Positions 1-10,484 of a stretch of 64,000 nucleotides of DNA are shown here, piece after piece. Below the pieces are notes generated by a model. That model ran no database searches. It was not told the DNA's origin and worked only from the letters and a program-made list of their open reading frames with translations. The position numbers were made by a program, and so were the translations under genes. Positions within the stretch are counted from its first letter, which is position 1. Each line of letters starts with the position of its first letter. This DNA is from Aphanomyces cochlioides (Eukaryota > Oomycota > Saprolegniomycetes > Saprolegniales > Verrucalvaceae), in NCBI GenBank assembly GCA_019828595.1, contig JAHQRK010000013.1, positions 1,395,501 to 1,459,500 of the forward strand. Direction: 5' to 3'.

Positions 1-28
1 AAATCAAGTTCGAAGAATTCGTCATGCC

Positions 29-887
29 ATGAATCTTCTCTTGCCTCAGTTTCGTGAAGGCCACTTTTTTGCAAACATGTACGATTTCGTGCATGTCGAC
101 GAGAAGTGGTTTCACATAACTAAGGTAAAGAGAAGATTCTATGCTTATGTTGATGAACCCTTGCCCATACGCCGCGTGCAGTCGACCAAGTACATAACCA
201 AGGTGATGTTTTTGGCCGCGGTAAGCCGCCCCCGTTACGATCACGCCAAGAAGTGCATCTTCGACGGTAAACTAGGCATATGGCCTTTCGTCAAAACTGT
301 CGTGGCGAAGCGATCGAGCAAAAACCAGGCAAAGGGGACCCCTGTCACTGTCCTCCAAAATGTTGATGCCAGTGCTTATCGAAGTATGATCTTTGACAAC
401 GTTATCCCCGCGATTCAGTCAAAAATGCCGCGATTGTTTCGCCTTGTAATGTTGCAGCAAGACAATGCTAGCCCTCACGGGTCCATCACAAACGAGCAAC
501 TTCGTTCCTATGGCATCGGCAACATCGAAGTCGTCAACCAACCAGCGAATAGCCCCGACTTCAACGTTTTAGACTTAGGAATCTTTAATGCTATTCAAAA
601 TCAATCTTCAACAGCAGAGGAGCTCTCGAAACGTCAACGACCTGCTCTCCGCTGTTGACTCTGCTTTTTGCGATTTACCAGTGGAAACACTTGGTAAATC
701 TTTCATTACTTTACAAAAAGTGATGGAGTTGTCATTGAAAGACAATGGCGGAAATGATTACAAGCTACCCCACTTGCGAAAAGATGCCATGAAGATGCAG
801 CTTGCTTCATTCAACCTTCAGTGTGATCCCGCTGTCTATAACCATGCCTTGGAATTGTTGAAATTCCCAAATCAAGTTGAAATATAA
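29..887 (+). pseudogene. Tc1/mariner-like DDE transposase, 5'-truncated by window edge and frameshifted
   Basis: Catalytic-domain remnant of a mariner-type transposase. The first acidic motif is VHVDEKWF, the second LQQDNASPH and the third SPDFNVLDLG, which matches a DD(n)D catalytic triad. The frame changes near position 598, after FNAIQ, and continues in another frame through the C-terminal helices FITLQKVMEL and YKLPHLRKD up to 887. The intact-looking homologue at 61312-62448 in this window has the same order of motifs, which supports the reconstruction. The N-terminal HTH region would lie upstream of the window. No terminal inverted repeat is recognisable after 887. The frameshift shows it is dead. 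Confidence 0.85.
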
Positions 888-1230
888 TTAAATAGTTGAG
901 TTGATTATTTTTCATTGTCGATTTATGTGTTTATAGGGTTCAATACAAATTCCTATATATGATTTTCGAAAAAGCATAGTGAAATCAAGTGAAAACATTA
1001 TGACAAATATTGCGGACCGGGGTAGTAAACGAACTAAACCGGTAAATTGTGTAGTAAAGCACGTAAGATTAAGGGAAAATGTAAAAACGTGTATAAATGT
1101 AATTCATCAAACTTTTGACACTTTGGAGGACTACCAAAACCCTCGCAAATTGGTCATTTTCAAATAAAAATACCTCGAGGAAATTTGCGAAGACAAAAAA
1201 ACAGTTCGCAAATCTGCCTCGCAAATTCTT
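888..1230. other. AT-rich stretch without a recognisable gene
   Basis: AT-rich sequence after the mariner remnant. Short ORFs here have no family signature and I see no repeat. Confidence 0.5.
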
Positions 1231-1966
1231 TTGGCTTCGAAGACCTTGCGTGGTCGAGGAAAGGGCTGGTGTCCTGCTTCCATCGAGTTTCTACTGGATC
1301 AAGTCGAGCGATACCTGCCCATAGGACGCAATGGCTGGGAAAAGGTTGAGCATGCCTTCAACCTATCCGACTTCATGCTCCGTTACCTGGATGCTCTCAA
1401 AAGGAAGTTTGTCGTCCTCAAAAACCATCCTAAGCCAAGAGGAGACCTGAGTGCCCACCAGAAGATGTCAGAGCGAAACGTATAAATAGTGAAATCGACA
1501 GCCGAACGTCTGTCCTGTCGTTTGAAGATGATCGAGACAGTCAACCAAGTGGAGGGAAGATATTTTAATGAGACGACTGAGAGATTTAACAGGTGAATGC
1601 GACAATGACGACATCATCGAAGTGATTGCGCCGTCGAGCGAAAAGCCGAATCAAACTGGTTTAGCCCCAAATGAATTAGCAGAGCTTGGAGTTGCTCTAA
1701 ATCGGAAACACCCACTAAGCGAAGCTGGATCACAGTCTTATGTGACGAAGAAGCTTGACAAGTTCATCGATAAGGTCACATCGAATGACGACAACGTGTC
1801 AACCATCATGACATCCTTGATGCTCATGATGGACCAACGTGCACCCGAACGAGAGGAACGCCGAGCAGAACGTGAAATGCAATGGAACCAAGAGCAGTTG
1901 CAATTCCAGATGGCTATGGAAGAGCGGCGTATCAAGCGCGAATGCCGTCGACAAGAAACTCAATGA
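1231..1966 (+). pseudogene. DUF6818-like Myb/SANT-type protein, disrupted
   Basis: The first part (1231-1485) carries the sequence pattern I associate with oomycete DUF6818 proteins: GRGKGW, LLDQVERYLPIG, W..V...FN, then LKRKF..LKN and KP.GD. That pattern resembles a SANT/Myb-like helical DNA-binding fold. A stop follows at 1483. A shifted frame at 1470-1565 encodes the expected Ser/Asp-rich linker (VLSFEDDRDSQ). A third frame (1568-1966) encodes an acidic then strongly charged helical tail with an Arg/Glu-rich coiled coil (residues 95-132). At least two frame changes are needed, so this is a decayed gene. The family assignment rests on memory of the motif pattern and was not searched. Confidence 0.6.
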
Positions 1967-2666
1967 CGTTTTTTGCAGAATTATTTAAAGAGAAATAATA
2001 TACTAATATATTTCTCTTTTAATATTTTACGATATATCTTGCAATTTTTATAGTATAATAATGTATATTAAAACAATTTTTAAAGCTCAAATAAATGTTC
2101 TTCAAGCGAAGTCAGCGCAATCGAGGATCATATGGGAGTGGCAACAAGAGCTAGCGGTACACCTTGGCCACAGCACCCATGCCCCACTCAGCTACTTGAC
2201 GCAATGAAGTGATGCTATCACTCATAGCTTGCATTGCATATCGACAATTTGGAGGATTGCAATCAAGATCACCCTCTTTTAACGGATAGACGATCACTGG
2301 CGCAACGTCCACTCACAGGGAACGCTAAATCAGCAACAAGCTTCATTCATCGTGCGGCTCGGCATGGATCGGATAATAGATCTTGAAGCCGTCGGCTCAC
2401 CTCGCCATTATTCCACGATCTCGGACAATTATGTCTTTCCCAAATCAGTGTTGCATCCAAACCAAAGAAAAGCACGCCAGGAACTACCGTATTCGTCGTA
2501 CAGCTACACCATGGAAAATGTCGTGATTTCTGATCAGAAAATGATGTAGCTTTACAATAAAACAAGAAGTGCTTTGTATCAGGTCTGAGGTCCTGTCGAA
2601 CAATCCAATTGGCAGAAATGTAGTGAAACTTATATGTAAATCTCCTTTGCAGTCAGTTCGCCTCAT
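1967..2666. other. Intergenic, no gene seen
   Basis: An AT-rich run (1980-2090) is followed by mixed sequence. Short ORFs on both strands overlap and none has a recognisable motif. Confidence 0.4.
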
Positions 2667-3651
2667 TTGACGACTCTCAGTACAATGGGCAAACCCCGTC
2701 GCGACAAGGCCAAGTACCGTGTGTCGAAAAAGCTGGAGATAGTGCAGGCTCATTTGAGAGATAAGACAAGTGTGTATGCTCTGGCGAAGAAGTATGACAT
2801 TCAAGGCAATCAAACACTGAGCTGGATACGCAAGCATAAAGAGCTCATAGAAGCTGTTAATCGATCACCTTGCAGTATCACTTTGAACAAAGCTCGCAAA
2901 GTTCTGCGCCCGATGTCGAAGAGGGTGTCTAGGAATATTTCAATTATTTACGAGACAACGACATAGTTTTAGACAGGTATGCTCATTCTCAAAGCCCTCA
3001 ATATTGATGGATCGTTTCATGGAGGCCAGACCAAAGCATTGGAATCATGGTTGTACCAATTTTTACGTCGACATTCGTTAAGTATCCGACGCCCAACTTG
3101 ACAAGGACAAAAACTATCTGGCTCCTTGATTGAAGTCACGCAAGATTTTGTTCAAAGCATCACAGAGCGATTTTTGCCCTTTGGAACTCTTGAAAATGTG
3201 TCATGGAACAAAGTTGTCACTATGGAAGAAACGCCAGTCTTTTTTAACCCGACATTTTTACGACTGTTTCAACTGTTTCAGAAAAGGGGCCAAAACTGTG
3301 TCTGTCCGAAAATGCTCTTCGCGTAATCCATGTGTGTCTGTCTGCCTGGCCGCCACTACAACTAGAAAGAAACTAGCTCCATTTGTTGTCTTTAAAGGTG
3401 TCCCTGGAGCTCGTATCTAAGCGAGTTTGGACGCAATATTGCCAGATGGTGTATTCGCTGCCTGTCAGAAGTCGGCCTGGTTGGACGTAAAAACAACGCA
3501 TTTGTGGGTTGACCGAGTATGGAAGCCATTTGCCTTAACCAATGGCGACAACAAACATCTCTTGATGAACGACAATAAATGCCACAAGCGGTCGTCGTTT
3601 TCTCACTTGATTTCGACAACGAACACGGAACTACTATCGCAGTCTTGTTGA
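2667..3651 (+). pseudogene. pogo/Tigger-like (DDE_1) transposase remnant
   Basis: The 5' segment (2667-2966; first good ATG at 2685) encodes a psq-type helix-turn-helix: YRVSKKLEIVQAHL, then VYALAKKYDI and LSWIRKHKEL. After a degenerate interval, 3130-3420 encodes part of a DDE_1 catalytic domain, including the GAKTVSVRKC and APFVVFKGVPG strands. The segment 3427-3651 continues with WLDVKTTHLWVDRVW and the second acidic region LLMNDNKCHK. Several frameshifts and stops separate the pieces and the third acidic region is not recognisable. It belongs to the same broad superfamily as the element at 7546-9074 but is a different, older lineage. Confidence 0.7.
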
Positions 3652-4790
3652 CAAATAAGTGCTTTCGGTGCATCAGTCTCCTGGGGAGAAAGCCAACGTG
3701 GCAATGTGCTTCTGTTCCAATAATGCGGTACGCCTTGATGACCTCTTCGACTTGCCCTGCCGAGTCTTCTATATACACAACATCGAGTTTAAACAGCAGC
3801 ACATCATTTGTTAAAAGGACATCACCACTGATGTCGTGTGACGTGCAAGATCTTGTGCCGGCTCCACTTGACACACCAACAACATCGACGGCACGGGGGT
3901 CCTTTCTTTCAAGCTTTGAGAATGACCAACAGCAAATCAAGCCTCTACCTATACTATGATTGGATGTTTATTATCCAATCGTATCATATATGGTGCAACT
4001 CAAAAGTAAATTGTGAAGTTTTTGTCAATGGAAACCAACGGCGCTGATGGTGCATCTCAATGACAAAAAAATCGATGGTGTAGCTGTACGACGAATACGT
4101 TAGAACACAATGTAGCCAACTTCAATGGAAGTCTTCCAAAAATCAATGGATGTCTTACATTGAGTAAAATTTGTGCGAAGGTGTATCACAACCATCATTC
4201 CTGTGGCAAAAGGTGTAAATTAGATACGAATTGCTTAATAATCAGAATGTTTGTTTTACCCCTAACCGTAATTCACACATTTTCGAATATTTTTGATAGA
4301 TTATACACGTTTCGTCATATTCCCTCAGATTAATTTTCCAACAAGCAAATAGGGATGGATGAAACGTGGAGGTCTACTCCGTAGTATGTGTGGAAGGGCT
4401 GAACAGGCTCATTCGCTTTGCTAAGAAAGGCTCCAGCCAGGCTGTAATTTCAATGTGAAAATGCTGATGGCAATTTCGGAGCAAATATGAGTCTCAAGGT
4501 TCAAGTGCGAATTAATACGCAGTTTTAACCGGATAGACTGAAACTTGATAATGCCTTCTCTCATTAACCGGCTGATCAGGCTCACGCCGGGGGATGGGGT
4601 GCAGGGTTTCTTTGAAACCACTACACCCCGGGAGCTTCCTACCAGCAGCGTGCGCCAAAAGCTTGCGCACTCCCGGCATTGAAAAATGAGTCTCAAAGGT
4701 TGCGGGATGGTGTTGTAATATTCGGCAACATTATATCGACATCAGGGTCTCGTTCGAACCACCTGTCTCTGAGGAGCCTTCGTTTCGCTG
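3652..4790. other. No gene seen; hairpin-rich segment at 4580-4680
   Basis: No coding signal is supported. Positions 4587-4632 form a hairpin with an inner stem (4605-4610 with 4614-4619) and a G-rich arm at 4596-4601 pairing with 4624-4629. A second perfect 6-bp stem (GTGCGC/GCGCAC) lies at about 4650-4670. The block could be a structured RNA or a SINE-like relic. I cannot assign it. Confidence 0.4.
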
Positions 4791-4973
4791 TTGGAATTCA
4801 TCCCGCCAACTTCCAATCTTGTCGAACGCTTGTTTTCTTGTGCGAAGTTGGTGAATAGTGATCGTCGCATGCGTATGTTGCCTCTTCATTTGGAGATGCT
4901 AACCTTTCTCTCGTGCAACAAGCGTTTTTGGGGACTTGGCCAAGTCGAACAAGCCATGGAAATGAATGATTAG
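4791..4973 (+). pseudogene. hAT-type transposase C-terminal dimerisation fragment
   Basis: A 60-residue fragment with the pattern PTSNLVERLFS, DRR, MLPLHLEML.FL, N..FW. This is typical of the hAT-family C-terminal dimerisation domain (Dimer_Tnp_hAT). No BED finger or catalytic core is seen upstream, so this is a relic or a captured tail. Confidence 0.6.
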
Positions 4974-5240
4974 GATGTCCCTAGTACACCTAACGACTGC
5001 ATAAGCTATATAATGCATGATTTTTGTTGAAAATACAGCAATTGGTACTATCCCATACGTCAATTATGCATGGCAATCTCGCTAGGTATTTTGATACACT
5101 CCGACACAGCAGTCCTTCGCAACTGGTAATAGACAAAACACTTCAAACGCCCCTAGGTACGGCAGTGTAACTCTTGCAGCAACTTCAGTATGGCCACGCA
5201 ACTCTAATTGTGTCCATTGCCGTTCTTTATATTTTCCCAA

Positions 5241-5429
5241 TCACTGCCCATGACGAACGCATAGTCCACGGGCATACACCTTGTTGGAACAATCTGGCTC
5301 GTTTCGATGGCGCTGGGACCTGTACTTGCCCGCACTTTCGTCCGTCCTCTTTGGTTGATGCTGCATGGCAGTCTTCATCACGGTTTCTTGCTCTGAGAGT
5401 GTTTTACACAATGGCAAGTGGGCCAACAT
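5241..5429 (-). pseudogene. Relic of a Cys/His multi-knuckle gene
   Basis: Only one recognisable knuckle remains, CSNKVYARGLCVRHG. It corresponds to knuckle 2 of the intact paralogues at 11660, 14555, 20130, 21764, 58004 and 60117. The preceding residues (KYRSQRHRNEPDC) resemble the end of knuckle 1 with its Cys residues lost. The zinc-binding array is incomplete, so it is annotated as a relic. Confidence 0.65.
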
Positions 5430-5785
5430 GTTGACAGATTATGTGTCAAATTTCGATGTGCATTAGGAGTCTGGCACCAACGTTTCGAATCGTGTCAAAC
5501 AGCTCGACCCCCTGCACGTCAAACTGCACGAAGGGAGGGAAGTTTAGCAGTTCCTCTCCATTGAAAGATGGAAATCGTTGACAGCTGTGGCAAGTTTAAG
5601 GCTTGTAATTGTCCAACACCGGCCAGTTCTCGTCAAAGTTTTTCTGCTTACGGCCTAAGCATCGACAGGACCAGACTCGCTTCAATTTTGTTGAGCACCT
5701 GTGCTGAGATAATTTGGCAATCGTTTTGTCGACGGGTCGAGACTACCACATCACACTTCTCTTTCAAACATCTAGGCTAAACATC
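5430..5785. other. No gene seen
   Basis: Mixed-composition sequence between the knuckle relic and the left end of element A. Nothing recognised. Confidence 0.4.
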
Positions 5786-5912
5786 TAAGGCCCTGGTCGG
5801 GGAATAAACAAAGGTGAACTTCAACCAAGTCCCACTTTTCATTATGCGGATACTTAACCGGATATGCAAAGTCGACAGAGATCCGTGGTCGGGAAACCAA
5901 CTTTGTCGAAGA

Positions 5913-6288
5913 ATGAGACCTCTGCTCATCCTGGCAGCAGCATCGGCTGTTGCTGGTGTGGCAATTACAATCGCTGTGTGCTCAATCACCGGTCGGACGA
6001 ACAAATTCAATGTTATGACTGTGAAGGCCATCAACTTTGAGAAAATGCTAGGCGACTCTAGGTATGATCAATGGTTTATCCAAAATCTCCGTTGTAATCA
6101 ATCCTCGTTCATTGCTCTCTGCGAAATACTGCGTGCTCAAATGTCAAGCATCAGTCTTGACAAGTATACAAAACGACACAGCTTTGAAAAGAAGGCTGCA
6201 GTATTCTTGTACTTCCTAGGCACTCAGGATGGTTATCGTGAAGTTTCTGGTGTGTTTGGCATATCCAAATCATGGTGTATTGACATTA
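5913..6288 (+). pseudogene. N-terminal part of PIF/Harbinger transposase (element A), truncated by insertion of B
   Basis: From the ATG at 5913 the frame encodes a hydrophobic N-terminal stretch (MRPLLILAAASAVAG...) and then the helical N-terminal region of DDE_Tnp_4-type transposases: YDQWFIQNLRC, FEKKAAVFLYFLG, EVSGVFGISKSWC. The ORF ends a few codons after the left terminus of element B at 6289. The DDE catalytic part is absent from both arms of A. The call comes from similarity in layout to the second transposase that follows it in B. Confidence 0.65.
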
Positions 6289-6381
6289 GAGACATTTAGC
6301 AAGTCTTCGTTCGATTACGGTTGAATTCCAAGTCGGAAATGTGCTGTTGTGTGCATTTAGCAAGTCGGCAAAGTAGATATT

Positions 6382-6427
6382 CCCACAATCACGTGACATC
6401 TCTTCATCGACTGTCATGTGATTGTGG
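6382..6427. repeat. Hairpin near left end of element B
   Basis: CCCACAATCACGTGACA (6382-6398) pairs with TGTCATGTGATTGTGGG (6411-6427) around a 12-base loop, with one non-Watson-Crick pair in 17. It is subterminal in B, upstream of the transposase ATG, and could be a transposase-binding or regulatory structure. Confidence 0.6.
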
Positions 6428-6452
6428 GGTCGTCTTCTTTGTCCACTTTCTA

Positions 6453-7537
6453 ATGACTGCAGCACATCTCCGACGAGTTATCCTGCGGTCAAATGTGAGT
6501 TTGCGCTTGCGCCTGAGGCTCCTCAGCAGAACCAATGCGGCTGAACGGTTGACTATCCCAGACAAGCAATTCTCTCTTGACAATTACAACGACGCTGACT
6601 GTCTCGACAAGTTTCGTTTCAAGAAGAAGGACATTCGACGGCTTCTGTTATGCTTCCAAATACCTGAAACTATTACAACACCTGAACGAACGACTTGTTC
6701 TGGGCTAGAAGGACTTTGCATTCTCCTTCGCCGCTTCGTTGCCCCCGATCGATGGTCAGATCTAATTGCCATGTTCGGTAGGTCAACTAGTGGTATGTGC
6801 AATATCTTTTTGCACATGCTAGACTTCATTTACGCCAAGTTTCGAGTTATAATATTCCTCGATCGTGATAGATTGAGCTGTAGGCTACAAGAATTTAGTC
6901 AAGCTGTATGTGCGAAGGGGGGTGAAGTTATGAACGTATGGGGGTGAAGTTATGAACGTATGGGCTTTTATTGATGGTACTGTGCGTGAATGCACTCGGC
7001 CGACTGGCGATGTCCAAAAGCGCTCTGTCTACAATGGCCACAAGCGCCGTCATGCAATCAAATTCCAAACACTAGCTACACCTGATGGTATTATTTCTCA
7101 TGCCTATGGCCCTGTGGAAGGCAGGCGTCACGACTTGACCATCCTTCGACGATCAAACTTGGAGGCTGTATTGGCCTCTGACGACAGATTCAACGGATAT
7201 ATTGTTTATGGCGATCCGGCTTATGGTTATTCTACGAATTTGGCGTCCCCTTTTTCTGGCGCCCAAGTCAATGAAGCCCAACAATTTGTCAACGCCAGCA
7301 TGAGTCGTGTATGTTGAATGGAGCTATGGCCAAGTGCTGCGCTACTGGTCCATTGTCGACTACAAGAAAAAGATGAAGCTTGGCAGTACCCCAATCTCGA
7401 AAATGTATAAAGTTGCCGTGCTTCTCACAAATTGCATAACTTGCGTGAGGCGTCACAACACAAACAGCATCTACTTTGGACTCGAACCACCGACACTTGA
7501 AGAGTACTTGGCAAATGTAAATGAGGTTGTTGTGTAA
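6453..7537 (+). pseudogene. PIF/Harbinger (DDE_Tnp_4) transposase of element B, frameshifted
   Basis: The ATG at 6453 is preferred because upstream codons are unlike the family. The helical N-terminal region contains FRFKKKDIRRLLL and GLCILLRRF. The catalytic core follows, with FIDGTVRE (first D), YGDPAYGY (second D) and VEWSYGQ (E). Two lesions break it. A 22-bp direct duplication at about 6920-6963 (unit GGTGAAGTTATGAACGTATGGG) ends the first ORF at 6947. A frameshift near 7305 separates the second D segment from the VEW segment. Removing both would leave a family-typical protein of about 350 residues. It converges with the Myb-like ORF of the same element. Confidence 0.85.
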
Positions 7538-7545
7538 TACTAGTA

Positions 7546-9074
7546 CAGTCTACTCTACAAGTAAGGACTCCCATACAAATAAATAAACTCTAAACTTTAA
7601 AATATATTTGAGGATTATGCATTATCGATTTTCAAGGTCAGATCAGCTCTTCTGGCTCATAATGAGCCACGTACCGAACATGTTTCCAGCAGTTTGTGAT
7701 GGTCTGGGCTGAAACTTCATTCCAAGCTTCATAGAACCATTGTAGGCTTTGACGCAAGGTACATTGATATGGATGGTCATCGCCCTCGTCCGACTTGGCA
7801 ACCACGTTCTGCAATAGCTTTGTTTTGTGACGTCGTTTTGCCGCCGCTATGATACCAGCATCTTGTGGTTGGAGCAAAGATGTGGTATTCACGGGAAGGT
7901 AATGGAGCACGATGTTACTCAATGGCTTGATCTCCTTGTGTGTTGACACATTGTCAAGTAGCAACAGTATTTTTCTCTTCTCCCGAGTCATCCGCTCATT
8001 CAAATATTGAAGCCATTCCTCAAACAATGCACGTGTCATCCATGCCTTTTTGTTGCTTTGGTAAGACAAACCACATTCACTTGGTCTTTTACCATTGAAG
8101 CAGCGTGGTCGCATTGCAGATCCAATGACAAAGGGAGGCAATTTGTCCGTGCCGTCAGCATTAGCCATGAGCGAGACAGACACGCGACTTTTTGGCTTCT
8201 TTTTTCCCGGTCTTGGCTTTGTTGCCAGCGTTCGGCTTGATGTATACCGCCACGTCAATCCCGTCTCATCACAATTGTAGATATCACGGAGCTCATATAA
8301 TTGTGTCAACTTGAGCAGCTCAGGGATCGCCTTCTGAGCACCGTCAACGTCAGCACTTCCACTCTCACCGTGTAGCACGTACTCATGAATGTTGTGGCGG
8401 GACTTGAAACCAATGAGCCACCCGCTCGACAATTTCAAGTTCGACTCAGCACCGAGCTCTTGGAGAATTGCTTCCGCTTTAACGGTGATAACTGGCCCAG
8501 ATAATTCAATTTGGTCTTTCTCCTTTTCTCGAAACCATGTCCAAAGTCGAGTTTCCAAGTCTTGTGAAGCAAAAGGGTGGAATTGCTTCCTGCTTTCTTG
8601 AATTTCATCTCTTTTTAATGACAGCAGCTTCGTCTTGGCTTGCAAAATTCTACTTATGTTGACTTTGTTGGTGGTCTATTTATGATGTCTATTAGATGCC
8701 CAGGAGATTAAGTCGTTTCGGACCCAATGTGGATTCTGCTCATGCATGTTGACGATTGCGATCTTCTGTTTGATGGTCAAATGTTGTCTCATTCTGGTAA
8801 AATGACAATGAAAGCTAATATGAGGCTTGTCTATCGCTATTTTGCCGCCATTCATTTGAATTTTTGAATCTGTAAGACCCCTGAAACGACATGCATGTCA
8901 GGTCCAATGTCTCGCTAAACTTTGTAGCAGGACTGTGGTGTTCATACTGCACACATCTCGTTCAAACACAGAAGTGAAGTTATGCAGTCAAACCTCCAAA
9001 ATATTGTCCCTTCCATCCCAAATAGTTTTGAAAATTTATATTCTTGGAGGGGTCCGTACTGGTAGAGTAGACTG
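7546..9074. mobile_element. pogo/Tigger element inserted in element B
   Basis: Inverted termini CAGTCTACTCTAC(A/C)AGTA(A/C)GGAC lie at 7546-7568 and 9052-9074, with two mismatches. TA dinucleotides flank both ends (7544-7545 and 9075-9076), the Tc1/mariner/pogo target duplication. It contains one minus-strand transposase gene. It lies exactly between the two convergent ORFs of B, making it the third level of nesting and the youngest insertion here. Confidence 0.9.
7638..8792 (-). pseudogene. Tigger/pogo-type DDE_1 transposase with one nonsense codon
   Basis: The true start is probably the ATG at 8792-8790. It opens a psq-type HTH (LTIKQKIAIVNMHEQNP). The frame is interrupted by a single TAG at 8678-8676 and then runs open to 7638. 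Downstream are an HTH_Tnp_Tc5 (CENP-B-like) domain with SSGWLIGFKSRHNI and the DDE_1 core: NCDETGL (first D), LLLDNVSTH (second D) and LQPQDAGI (third D). The length, about 384 codons, fits a compact Tigger transposase. Apart from the single stop it looks intact, indicating recent inactivation, unless readthrough or an internal start yields a truncated protein. Confidence 0.9.
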
Positions 9075-9166
9075 TACAAAAGAATTTCATTTATATAAAT
9101 TTAATATATGGTTTAACTTTAGATTAATATATCCTGATTTGATTTTTTAAAAAATAGAAAAATCAT

Positions 9167-9791
9167 TTATGATTTGTTAAGTAAACTGTTAACTAAATCG
9201 CTAAAATTCGTCATCATGTTGTCAAACTGCGCGCTGCAGATCCGCTGCTCTTCTTTCTCAAACTGTAATTTCTTCATGCGGAAAAGATGATCGTCTTCAT
9301 GTTTCTTCTTTTCAAACGCAAGGAGATCCGAGACACTTTCTTTTTGGTTCTTCCGGCCAGGACGTTGCCTTTTTGATACTCTTTCTTCTGCTTGAAGCCA
9401 GAGTACAGCACCCGCTGACTCCAACGCCTCACTTTTTGTTCTCTTCTTTTCGTCGGCATTTTTTTGTCGGCCTCTGCGTCTCCATTGCCTTAACTAAATC
9501 TTGACTAAGCAGTATTTTTTCTGTCACCTCTTCTGAACTTCCACTGCAATTCTCTCTTTGGCTCTTGTCCTCGCTCTTGAAAGCCCCGACAAGCGCAGCA
9601 ACTCGCAGTTTGGCTGATCGATATGAAATGTTCATAGTCAGAGCATCGGAGACCGCTTCTGCAACTTCTTTCCAGCTGTCGAGGATCCTCCCGTAATCGG
9701 CCTCAAAAGGGGCAGATCGTAGGACTTGACGCAAGAGCGCAAGGTCTATGTCTTCAGTCCACTTGATCTGCTTCTGTTGGTGTTTGCCCAT
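9167..9791 (-). pseudogene. Myb/SANT-like second ORF of element B, frameshifted
   Basis: From the ATG at 9791 the protein begins with a Myb/SANT-like trihelix pattern: IKWTEDIDLALLRQV, W.EVAEAVSDAL, SAKLRVAALV. A basic stretch follows. Near 9430-9450 the frame changes and continues as a charged helical coiled coil ending at 9167 (KKHEDDHLFRMKKLQFEKEE). Harbinger elements typically carry such a DNA-binding partner needed for nuclear import or recruitment of the transposase. Here it faces the transposase gene, with the pogo insertion between them. Confidence 0.75.
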
Positions 9792-10484
9792 GTCGTCTTT
9801 TGCCAAACAATGAAGGCACAGCTGCCATCAGACACTTTAATCGTGTTCGGATTGTTATTTCATCATATTTGATTGGTTGATTTGAAGTCGGGAAACTGAA
9901 AAACTTTTCCGGCTTTGGGCCACAAAGCCGGCAAAGTTGGGCACTTTTCCAACTCGGTTTCTAGCTTTTCGAATGTCGAAGTAATCAGATAACCGAAGCA
10001 AAAGTCGGAAAAGTCCACTTTTTCGACTTGCTAAATGTCTCCATTAGGGCGTTTCAAAGCTGTGCAGAAAGACAGAAAGAAGGAAAACTGAGTCTCGGAA
10101 AATCATCTTCTTTCGACCAATCAGAACGCATCATTTTAAGTACTAGTAGTATCTGATTTGATCTTCCATCTTTACAAGTGTTATGTCGCAAATGAGAACT
10201 ACATGGATTTGTTTACCAACGTCGTCAGCATCCTGGAGAAACATCGAGGAAGGATTTAGAAAAAAACAGTTAATTCCAGGCATAAATCTGCCGTAGGTCT
10301 CACTCCAATACCTTGGCTCGGTTGCCTTGACCAAGGTGCTCCACCTTGGCTCAAAATCTCTGAACAGAGGTGAAAGCCAACAGAGATGGCTCGTCCTTTT
10401 TCCGGAAACCGGATAAGATCAGCCAATCATGTGTCAGTCACCTCTGATTGTTTCACCTCTGTTTGTTCCCCGACCAGGGCCTAA

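Larger units (their letters stand above)
6289..10041. mobile_element. Element B: Harbinger-like transposon (transposase plus Myb-like ORF) nested in A
   Basis: Perfect 17-bp terminal inverted repeats GAGACATTTAGCAAGTC occur at 6289-6305 and 10025-10041. They are flanked by a 5-bp direct repeat CATTA (6284-6288 and 10042-10046). B has two convergent ORFs: a DDE_Tnp_4-type transposase on the plus strand and a Myb/SANT-like protein on the minus strand. This is the usual two-gene content of Harbinger elements. A pogo element is inserted between the 3' ends of the two ORFs. Without it B is about 2.2 kb. The 5-bp duplication is not the 3 bp usual for PIF/Harbinger. Confidence 0.85.
5789..10481. mobile_element. 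Element A: outer PIF/Harbinger transposon, host of a nested insertion
   Basis: Terminal inverted repeats of 30 bp lie at 5789-5818 and 10452-10481. Both begin GGCCCTGGTCGGGGAA when read inward, with two mismatches over 30 bp. A direct TAA flanks both ends (5786-5788 and 10482-10484), the 3-bp duplication expected for PIF/Harbinger elements. Only about 500 bp on the left and 440 bp on the right belong to A. The left arm encodes the N-terminal part of a Harbinger-type transposase. The rest is element B. A had evidently lost most of its own coding DNA or was already non-autonomous. Confidence 0.85.

Noticed and set aside
3392..3940. 182-codon minus-strand ORF
   Set aside because: It is antisense to the pogo-like remnant and has no motif or consistent codon pattern; the opposite strand carries recognisable transposase segments.
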